Assembly (NCBI GenBank): GCA_002712945.1
Contig: PAVA01000076.1
Coordinates: forward strand, 1 to 19,315
Reading direction: 5' to 3'
Length of the DNA stretch: 19,315 nucleotides
DNA from: Citromicrobium sp.
GTDB lineage: Bacteria; Pseudomonadota; Alphaproteobacteria; Sphingomonadales; Sphingomonadaceae
In this document: positions 8,544 to 14,775 of the stretch, one piece after another
Position numbering within the stretch: position 1 is the stretch's first letter
Layout of the letters: each line of letters begins with the position of its first letter
Notes under the pieces: generated by a model
What the model was told of the DNA's origin: nothing
Databases searched by the model: none
Seen by the model: the letters and a program-made list of their open reading frames with translations, nothing else
Translations under genes and position numbers: made by a program

Positions 8544-10765
8544 TGTCGGCCTCCGAGGATGGCGTTCCAGTCTAGCAGCGGGAGGGTGGAGGCGAAATCG
8601 TCGGTCCACACCTGCGGGGCGGGGTCGCCCAGCTCGATCCAGTCGGCCTCCGGGTTCGATTGCAGCAGCTTCGCCATCGGCAGGGCATCGCTCGATATCG
8701 CGACCCAGAAGCTCGCCGAAATGCCGTTCTCCGGGTCGCCCGGATCGTCGCGCATCAGGGCGATCCAGCCGTTCTCCAGCGCATGCGCCGCGATCACCGG
8801 GCGCAGGTCGATATAGCGGTTGGAGATGTGGACCAGCATCAGCCCGTCGGGTTTGAGCGCGCGGCCATAGGTGTGCATCGCCTCGCGCGTCAGCAGGTGG
8901 AGCGGAATAGCGTCCGAGCTGAAGGCATCGACGGCGAGGATGTCGTATTGCCGGGCGGGTTCGCTTTCCAGCGCGAGGCGCGCATCGCCCATGTGGATCG
9001 CGGCCTCGGGCGCGCAATCGCCGAGGAAGGAGAACACCCTCTTGCGCGAGTATTCGACCACCATCGGGTCGATCTCGTAGAAGGCGTAATCCTGGTCCGG
9101 CTGGCGGTAACAGGCGAGCGTGCCCGTCCCCAACCCGATCAGCCCGATATCCGCGCCCTCGCCGTAAATGTCGTCCGCCGCCGACAGCGCCAGCCCGACG
9201 CCGGAGGTCGGCCCGTAATAGCTGGTCGGTGCGCGACGCCGCTCGGGCTCCATGAACTGCCGCCCGTGGATAGTCGTGCCGTGGAGCAGCACGCGGGTCG
9301 GCGGGTCGGCATATTGGCGGATCGTATAGACCCCGAAATAGCTACGTTCGCGAATCCCCTCGGCGCTGTCCTCCAGCGTGTCCCACCCGCCGCGCGCCAG
9401 CATCAGGATCAGCAGGATCGCGAGGAAGGCCCACCGGCTGCCGAGCGCCAGCACGCCGAGCAGCGCGATGGCGATCAGCAGCACGTGGACCATGACGCTC
9501 TCGCCTGCGTCCACCGCCGCGTCCATCCACAGGCCCAGCGCGATCGCGCCCGCAACCAGTGCCAGCCGCGCGATCAGCCTGCCGCGCGCGTCCAGCCCCA
9601 GCCGGTCCATCCAGCCGATCAGCGGCTTCTGGGTCAGCAGCGCCCCGGCGGCGAGGACCAGCAGCGGATGCTCCCACACCCAGTCGAACAGCAGCGGGGC
9701 GATAATCGCGGCGAACACCCCGCCGAGCGCTCCCCCTGCGCTCATCACGAGGTAGAACTGGGTCAGGCGCGCAGGGCCGGGGCGGCTGGCGTAGAGCCGC
9801 CGGTGGAGCGCGGTCGCCACCACGAACAGCATCAGCACCGCCGCCAGCGCGAGCGAGACGCTGTCCGCCCCGCGGCTGACCATCGCCATCGCGCCCGCCA
9901 GCAGCAGGATCGTGGGCGCGGTGCGCGACAGCGCGAAGCCGAGATGGCTGCGCTCGTTGAAGGCAAACACGAAGCTGAGGAGGTAGAGCCCCAGCGGGAC
10001 GACCCACAGCAGCGGCATCGCGACGATGTCGGTCGTCAGGTGCGTGGTGGTCGAGAGCATCAGGCCCGAGGGCACGGCCGAGAGCGCGAGCCACAGGAGG
10101 ATGCGTTGCCAGCCGACGGGCTCGGCCTCGTCGTCCGCTCCGGTCTCTGCGGCCACCGGATCGGGCGCGCGCCAGCGGCTCCACGCCAGCCCGGCCATGC
10201 AAAGGATCAGCAGGCCGTAGCCGACGCCCCACAGCGCGCTCTGGTCGGCAAGCGGCAAATTGGGCTCGAGCAGCAGCGGATAGCTGATGAGCCCCGCAAA
10301 ACTGCCGATATTGGACGCGGCATAAAGCCAGTAGGGATCGCCCGCCTTGGGATCGGCGGCGTACCAGCGCTGGATCAGCGGGGCCTGCGCCGCGACGAGG
10401 AAGAACAGCGGGCCGATGGTCGCGACCAGCAGCCATGGCACCCAGAACACCTCCCACCCGCTCGGCTGCGGAACGTCCGCCAGCGCGATCGGGAGGGAGA
10501 GTAGCGCCAGCCCCATCAGCGCGAGGTGGACCAGCGCCTGCCGCCTCACCGCGAGGCGAGAGAGGAAGTGCGCATAGGCATAGCCGTCCAGCAGCAGCGC
10601 CTGGTAGACCAGCATCGCGCTGTTCCAGACGTTCGGCGCGCCGCCCAGCAGCGGGAGGGCGAGCCGGGCGACGAGCGGCTGGACAAGGAACAGCAGGAAG
10701 CTGCCGAGCAGGATGGTCGCCACGAACAGCGCGCGAGCGGGCAGGCGGCGTGCGGGTACTGTCAC
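8540..10765 (-). CDS. Membrane protein fused to a spermidine-synthase-like domain
   Basis: A 741-residue two-part protein. About 1-460 is hydrophobic, with roughly twelve or more membrane segments and the family marker YWLYAASNIGSFAGLISYP. The C-terminal ~250 residues form a soluble class I methyltransferase-like domain as in polyamine aminopropyltransferases. Its motifs are GLGTG (544-548) for nucleotide/cofactor binding, then YEIDP, GDARL and VDAFSSDAIPLH, the last standing where true spermidine synthases have the catalytic DSTDP-like loop. The overall family is annotated as 'fused MFS/spermidine synthase'; its substrate and direction are not established. The start is a GTG at 10765 that overlaps the TGA of the upstream acetyltransferase (GTGA), and no later in-frame start keeps the first membrane helix. 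It also overlaps the downstream carbonic anhydrase gene by 4 bases. Confidence 0.88.
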   Translation of the reverse strand: MTVPARRLPARALFVATILLGSFLLFLVQPLVARLALPLLGGAPNVWNSAMLVYQALLLDGYAYAHFLSRLAVRRQALVHLALMGLALLSLPIALADVPQPSGWEVFWVPWLLVATIGPLFFLVAAQAPLIQRWYAADPKAGDPYWLYAASNIGSFAGLISYPLLLEPNLPLADQSALWGVGYGLLILCMAGLAWSRWRAPDPVAAETGADDEAEPVGWQRILLWLALSAVPSGLMLSTTTHLTTDIVAMPLLWVVPLGLYLLSFVFAFNERSHLGFALSRTAPTILLLAGAMAMVSRGADSVSLALAAVLMLFVVATALHRRLYASRPGPARLTQFYLVMSAGGALGGVFAAIIAPLLFDWVWEHPLLVLAAGALLTQKPLIGWMDRLGLDARGRLIARLALVAGAIALGLWMDAAVDAGESVMVHVLLIAIALLGVLALGSRWAFLAILLILMLARGGWDTLEDSAEGIRERSYFGVYTIRQYADPPTRVLLHGTTIHGRQFMEPERRRAPTSYYGPTSGVGLALSAADDIYGEGADIGLIGLGTGTLACYRQPDQDYAFYEIDPMVVEYSRKRVFSFLGDCAPEAAIHMGDARLALESEPARQYDILAVDAFSSDAIPLHLLTREAMHTYGRALKPDGLMLVHISNRYIDLRPVIAAHALENGWIALMRDDPGDPENGISASFWVAISSDALPMAKLLQSNPEADWIELGDPAPQVWTDDFASTLPLLDWNAILGGRQ

Positions 10766-11349
10766 CGGCGCGCTTCCCAGGCAGCCCGGTCGAGCGAATA
10801 GAGGATCGTGGGGTTGTCTTCCGGAGCGAAACGCGGATCGTCGAAATCGAGATCTTCGCGGCGCGTCATTCCGAGCCGCTCCATCAGCCGCCAGCTCGGT
10901 TCGTTACGCTCGGATGTAAGCGCGACGACATGCGGCGCGTCATGGGTCACGAAGGCCCATTCGAGCACCGCGCGGATCGCCTCCATCGCAAGCCCGCGCC
11001 GCCAGCGATCCTCGCGAATCAGCCAGCCGATCTCGAAATCCCCGATGTTGTGCGCCGCCTCGTGGTCGACCCGCTTCAATCCGCAATGGCCGACCAGCTC
11101 GCCGGTCTCGCGCTCGATCGCGAACAGGAAGCCAAACCCTTCGCGCGCGTGCAGCTCCATCGTCTTCGCGTGCTTGCCCTCGATCTGCTCGAGCGTGGCG
11201 GGACCGCCAAGATGCTCCATCATCGCAGGCGTGTTGAGATGTTGGTGCTGCAGTTCGGCATCGCCGGGGCGGATGGCGCGCAGCACCAGCCGCTCGGTCT
11301 CGAGCACGGGATCGGGAATGCTAGCCGTCACGCGCGGCCCGCCATGCAT
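10762..11349 (-). CDS. GNAT family N-acetyltransferase (RimJ/RimL-like), downstream copy
   Basis: An acetyl-CoA-dependent N-acetyltransferase of about 195 residues. It opens with the strand LETERLVLRAIRPGD, continues with GHCGLKRV and EIGWLIREDRWRRGLAMEAI (the acetyl-CoA pyrophosphate-binding loop region), then RNEPSWRLMERLGMTRREDL. The order is that of the RimJ/RimL group, which acetylates protein N-termini, amino acids or small amines; the substrate is unknown. The start is uncertain: ATG 11349 or GTG 11331, both inside the end of the upstream acetyltransferase gene and both without a strong ribosome-binding site. It is a close paralogue of that upstream gene. Its stop overlaps the GTG of the membrane/spermidine-synthase-like gene by 4 bases. 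Confidence 0.88.
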   Translation of the reverse strand: MHGGPRVTASIPDPVLETERLVLRAIRPGDAELQHQHLNTPAMMEHLGGPATLEQIEGKHAKTMELHAREGFGFLFAIERETGELVGHCGLKRVDHEAAHNIGDFEIGWLIREDRWRRGLAMEAIRAVLEWAFVTHDAPHVVALTSERNEPSWRLMERLGMTRREDLDFDDPRFAPEDNPTILYSLDRAAWEARR

Positions 11350-11881
11350 CGGGCGTGATCGAATAGACGATGACCGTCGGGTCCTCGGGGTCGAACTCGG
11401 CATTGGCGAAGTCGAGGTCTTCGCGGCGCTGCATGCCGAGCCGGCGCATCAGGCCCCAGCTCGCCTCGTTGCGCGCGACGGTCAGCGCGACGACCTCGTC
11501 CGCGTCGAAGCGGTCGAACGCGAGATCGAGCGATGCCGAAGCCGCCTCCCTGGCATAACCCTGGCCCCACGCATCCTCGCGCAGTCGCCAGCCCACTTCC
11601 ATCGTGCCGAGCGGCCCGCCCGCCTGGTTGCAGCGCTTGAGACCGCAGAAGCCGAGGATGGCGCCATCGCTCTTGCGCTCCAGCACCCAGAAGGTGTGGC
11701 CATGCTCGCGCTCGTACGAAAGCAGCCGCTCCTGCGCCCCCTGCCGCTTGTCGGCATTGCACACCCCGCCCAGCCAGCGCATCACGGCCGGGGTGTTGGT
11801 CGCCTCCCAGAAGCGCGGCCAGTCGTCCTCGCGCCAGTCGCGCAGCACCAGCCGCTCGGTCTCGTGCCGGAAGTCAGCCAT
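11321..11881 (-). CDS. GNAT family N-acetyltransferase (RimJ/RimL-like), upstream copy
   Basis: A 186-residue GNAT acetyltransferase with the same motif order as its neighbour: HETERLVLRDWREDDWP, GFCGLKRC, EVGWRLREDAWGQGYAREA (acetyl-CoA loop GQGYA), and RNEASWGLMRRLGMQRREDL. It is likely cytosolic; the substrate is unknown. The ATG at 11881 (MADFRHETERL) gives the typical family N-terminus. An in-frame ATG at 11899 would add six residues. The gene overlaps the end of hemB by 8 bases and the next acetyltransferase by about 11-29 bases. The two acetyltransferases are clearly a tandem duplication, most alike over the last ~45 residues. Confidence 0.9.
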   Translation of the reverse strand: MADFRHETERLVLRDWREDDWPRFWEATNTPAVMRWLGGVCNADKRQGAQERLLSYEREHGHTFWVLERKSDGAILGFCGLKRCNQAGGPLGTMEVGWRLREDAWGQGYAREAASASLDLAFDRFDADEVVALTVARNEASWGLMRRLGMQRREDLDFANAEFDPEDPTVIVYSITPDAWRAARDG

Positions 11882-12869
11882 TGAGAATGCGGGCGGCAAA
11901 GGGCGCGTAATAGGTGAGGATGCCCGCGCACCCGGCGCGCTTGAACGCCATCAGCTTCTCCATCACCAGCGGCTCGCGCGCTCCCACGCCCGCCCCGACC
12001 CCGGCTTCGACCAGCGCGTATTCGCCGCTCACCTGATAGGCGAAGACCGGCACGTCGAAACGCTCGCGCGCGCGGCGGACGATGTCGAGATAGGCGAGGC
12101 CCGGCTTCACCATCACGCTGTCCGCGCCTTCGGCAATGTCGAGTTCGATCTCGCGCATCGCCTCGTCACTGTTCGCCGGGTCGAGCTGGTAGGTGCGCTT
12201 GTCACCCTTGAGCCGGTCGCCCGAGCCGACCGCATCGCGGAACGGGCCATAGAAGGCCGAGGCATACTTGGCGGCATAGCTCATGATCTGGACGTTGGCG
12301 TGCCCGCCCTCTTCCAGCGCCTGCCGGATGGCACCGATGCGGCCGTCCATCATGTCCGACGGGGCGATGATGTCCGCGCCGGCCTGCGCCTGGTTGATCG
12401 CCTGCTTGACCAGCGCATCGAGCGTCGCGTCGTTGGCGACGTAGTCGTTCGCATCCAGCAGGCCGTCGTGGCCATGGGTGGTATAGGGATCGAGCGCGAC
12501 GTCGCACATCACGCCGATCGCATCGCCGAAGCGGTCGCGGATCGCGCGGACCGCGCGGCAGCTGAGGTTGTCCGGGTTCCACGCCTCCTCGGCCCCCTCG
12601 CTGCGCCTTTCGGGCGGCGTGTTGGGGAACAGGGAGACGCACGGAATGCCGAGGTCGATGGCCTCGCCCACACGATCCAGCAGCAGGTCGACCGACCAGC
12701 GGCTGACGCCCGGCAGGCTGGCGATGGGCTCCTGCGCGCCCTCGCCTTCGATCACGAAGAGCGGCCAGATCAGGTCGGCGGGGGTGAGCACGGTTTCGCG
12801 GTGGAGCCGGCGGCTCCAGTCCTGCGTGCGTGTGCGGCGCAAGCGGGTCGATGGAAAGCTCGGCGACAT
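11874..12869 (-). CDS. hemB: Delta-aminolevulinic acid dehydratase (porphobilinogen synthase)
   Basis: It condenses two 5-aminolevulinate molecules into porphobilinogen, an early step of heme, siroheme, cobalamin and bacteriochlorophyll synthesis, in the cytosol. It has 331 residues, a full-length TIM-barrel protein. The two active-site lysines are K201 (SYAAKYAS) and the Schiff-base K255 (MVKPGLAY). The metal loop at 123-136 reads DVALDPYTTHGHDG: the three zinc cysteines of the zinc-type enzyme are replaced, giving the magnesium-dependent class known from Bradyrhizobium and other alphaproteobacteria. The ATG at 12869 is chosen; a TTG at 12887 would add six residues. It lies 50 bases after the M23 peptidase gene and overlaps the first acetyltransferase by 8 bases, so co-transcription is likely. 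Confidence 0.97.
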   Translation of the reverse strand: MSPSFPSTRLRRTRTQDWSRRLHRETVLTPADLIWPLFVIEGEGAQEPIASLPGVSRWSVDLLLDRVGEAIDLGIPCVSLFPNTPPERRSEGAEEAWNPDNLSCRAVRAIRDRFGDAIGVMCDVALDPYTTHGHDGLLDANDYVANDATLDALVKQAINQAQAGADIIAPSDMMDGRIGAIRQALEEGGHANVQIMSYAAKYASAFYGPFRDAVGSGDRLKGDKRTYQLDPANSDEAMREIELDIAEGADSVMVKPGLAYLDIVRRARERFDVPVFAYQVSGEYALVEAGVGAGVGAREPLVMEKLMAFKRAGCAGILTYYAPFAARILNG

Positions 12870-12919
12870 GGCCGGGGTGTGGCGCAAGCCGGGCCGCGCC
12901 GCAAGCCCGCGCAGGTGGG

Positions 12920-14647
12920 TCAGCCGCCGCGCGAATAGCGCGCGTGCAGCGCGATGCGGTCGATCTCGCGCACGGGGTTCTCTTCAACCGGCTTGGTCGG
13001 TCGCATGTCTTCCAGCGCGGCCCCGGCATCGACGGTTTTGAGAGCGTCGAGCGCTTCCCGGAAGCGGCGCAGTTCGGACCCGCTCAGCGTGGCGCGGGTG
13101 ACATAGCTGACCGACAGCGGATCGACCGAGCGGCCGCCGCGATACATTTCGTAATGGAGGTGCGGGCCAGTCGAGAGGCCCGTCGATCCGACATAGCCGA
13201 TTATCTGGCCGCGCTCGACATATTGGCCGGAAGAGACCGCGATCCGGCTCATGTGGCAGAACCGGGTGCTGATCCCGCCCTCGTGCGCCAGTCGCACGGC
13301 ATTGCCGCAACCGCCCATGCGGCCCGCGCCGGATACGCGGCCATCGGTCGGGGCGACGATCGGGGTGCCGTAGCGCGCGCGGAAATCGACCCCCGCGTGC
13401 ATCCGCTTGTAACGCAGGATCGGGTGGCGGCGCATGCCGTAGCGCGAGGAGATCGAGCCCGGCACGGGCGCGACGAGGCCCGACCGCTGCTCGCCCACGC
13501 CCGAGGCTTCGTAGAACTGGCCATCCTTGCCCCAGCGCATCAGCTGGATCTTCGGCTCCCCATCGCGCTCCACCCCCGCATAGAGCAGGCGGCCCGCCTG
13601 CCGCTCTCCGGTCGCGGCGCGGCGGTAGGAGACGATCATGTCGAAAGTGTCGCCCGGTTGCAGCGCCTGGTCGAGATCCTCGTGGTCGCCGAGCGCCTTG
13701 AGGAAGGCCTGGATCGCGCTCGCGGGCGCACCGACTGCGCGGGCCGAGCGATAAAGGCTGCCGTCGACCGTACCGCGCAGGCGCAGCGGCGTCTCGTCGA
13801 CTTCGATCGGCTCGCGGATTAGCGCGAGGTTGCCATCGTCGCCGCGCGCCACCGCCAGCGACAGGTCGAAGCGGGCGCGGAAGCGCATCTCGTCGAGCGG
13901 GCGTTGTGCCTTGGGCGCGGAGCGGCGGCCCAGCGTCACATCGATCTGGGTGCCCGGCTCGATCTCGTCGAGCGAAATGGCCTGTGCGACCAGGTCTGCC
14001 GCGCGCTCCGCATCGGCCTGGCCAACACCCTGGCGGGCGAGAATCCGCGCGAGGCTGTCGCTCCTGCCGAAGGTCGCGCTCATCTCGATCTGCGGGCGCT
14101 CGGGCGCATCGGCGAGCGGGCGGACCAGCGCGCTCGCGGCCATCCGGCTGCCGGTATCGCCGCCCAGCGCCAGCGGCATGATCGTCTGGCTGCGGAACTC
14201 GTCGCGCGCGCGCTCGTCCAGCCGCAGCGCGGGCGCCGCCTCTACCGGAGAGAAGCTCGGCCAGAAGGCGAGCGCGACGGCGCTCAGCGAGAGAAAGGTG
14301 GCGGCACCGCGAAACCAGCGCGGGCTGCCGATGTTCTGGGCGAGGTCGGGGGCGAGGTCGGCATGCTCCAGCCGCGCGATCCCGTTGCGGGCGAGCCTGA
14401 CGCCGGAATGGGCGATGGCGTTCAACCGCGCGCCTGCGCCAGCCGGGGGCGCCCCGACCGGGGCGCGAAAATCCGCCGGAGAATCGTCGGACCTGTCGCC
14501 CGAGCGCGCATTCGCCGCATCGTCTTTTCGGTCAACACTATGTTCGGCCAAAGTCAGATCCCGTCTTCCGATAGTCTGGTGCAGCCGCGCAAAGACCCCA
14601 GTCGTACGAAAGAGCGGCGCATATCGGGTGAGCGCTCCCTGTGCCAT
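12920..14647 (-). CDS. Membrane-anchored M23 family (LytM/MepM-like) metallopeptidase
   Basis: A 575-residue putative peptidoglycan endopeptidase. One transmembrane segment lies at about 112-130. The first ~110 residues, charged and low in complexity, would be cytoplasmic and the rest periplasmic. A central region (about 170-390) includes a LysM-like/OapA-like stretch (SLARILARQGVGQADAERAA) and a beta-rich domain. The M23 domain at about 390-520 carries the zinc ligands H417 and D421 (MHAGVDF) and H498, with catalytic H496 in GPHLHYEM. All key residues are present, so it should be an active hydrolase rather than an EnvC-type activator. The ATG at 14647 has only a weak ribosome-binding site. 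A TTAA-N7-TTAA box lies 8-22 bases upstream. It is divergent from the SUV3-like helicase and probably leads the operon that continues into hemB. Confidence 0.9.
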   Translation of the reverse strand: MAQGALTRYAPLFRTTGVFARLHQTIGRRDLTLAEHSVDRKDDAANARSGDRSDDSPADFRAPVGAPPAGAGARLNAIAHSGVRLARNGIARLEHADLAPDLAQNIGSPRWFRGAATFLSLSAVALAFWPSFSPVEAAPALRLDERARDEFRSQTIMPLALGGDTGSRMAASALVRPLADAPERPQIEMSATFGRSDSLARILARQGVGQADAERAADLVAQAISLDEIEPGTQIDVTLGRRSAPKAQRPLDEMRFRARFDLSLAVARGDDGNLALIREPIEVDETPLRLRGTVDGSLYRSARAVGAPASAIQAFLKALGDHEDLDQALQPGDTFDMIVSYRRAATGERQAGRLLYAGVERDGEPKIQLMRWGKDGQFYEASGVGEQRSGLVAPVPGSISSRYGMRRHPILRYKRMHAGVDFRARYGTPIVAPTDGRVSGAGRMGGCGNAVRLAHEGGISTRFCHMSRIAVSSGQYVERGQIIGYVGSTGLSTGPHLHYEMYRGGRSVDPLSVSYVTRATLSGSELRRFREALDALKTVDAGAALEDMRPTKPVEENPVREIDRIALHARYSRGG

Positions 14648-14654
14648 TCCATTC

Positions 14655-14669
14655 TTAATCGGCGTTTAA
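14655..14669. promoter_or_regulatory. Candidate CtrA box (TTAA-N7-TTAA)
   Basis: TTAATCGGCGTTTAA is an exact match to the full CtrA recognition spacing TTAA-N7-TTAA. It lies between the divergent M23 peptidase and helicase genes. TTAA is very rare in this GC-rich window, so two copies at exactly 7 bases are unlikely by chance. The consensus C after the second TTAA is missing in both orientations. The short distance to the M23 start would favour repression of that gene, or activation of the helicase operon, whose earliest possible start is 14716. Confidence 0.55.
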
Positions 14670-14775
14670 TTGTGGCGCATCCGGGTGCGCGTTTCCTAAC
14701 CAATAGGGACAAGCCGTGCGGCGAAACCGGCCAGCGGTTGCGGCACAGCCGCAGGCTTGCCACATGGGACGGGCG

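Noticed and set aside
8660..10504. A 614-codon open frame antisense to the membrane/spermidine-synthase-like gene
   Set aside because: The composition (Gln, His, Arg, Asp repeats) is typical of antisense shadow frames, and the opposite strand encodes a clear membrane protein.
11874..12869. HemB missing the zinc cysteines as a sign of a broken gene
   Set aside because: DVALDPYTTHGHDG is the normal magnesium-type metal loop in alphaproteobacteria, and both active-site lysines are intact.
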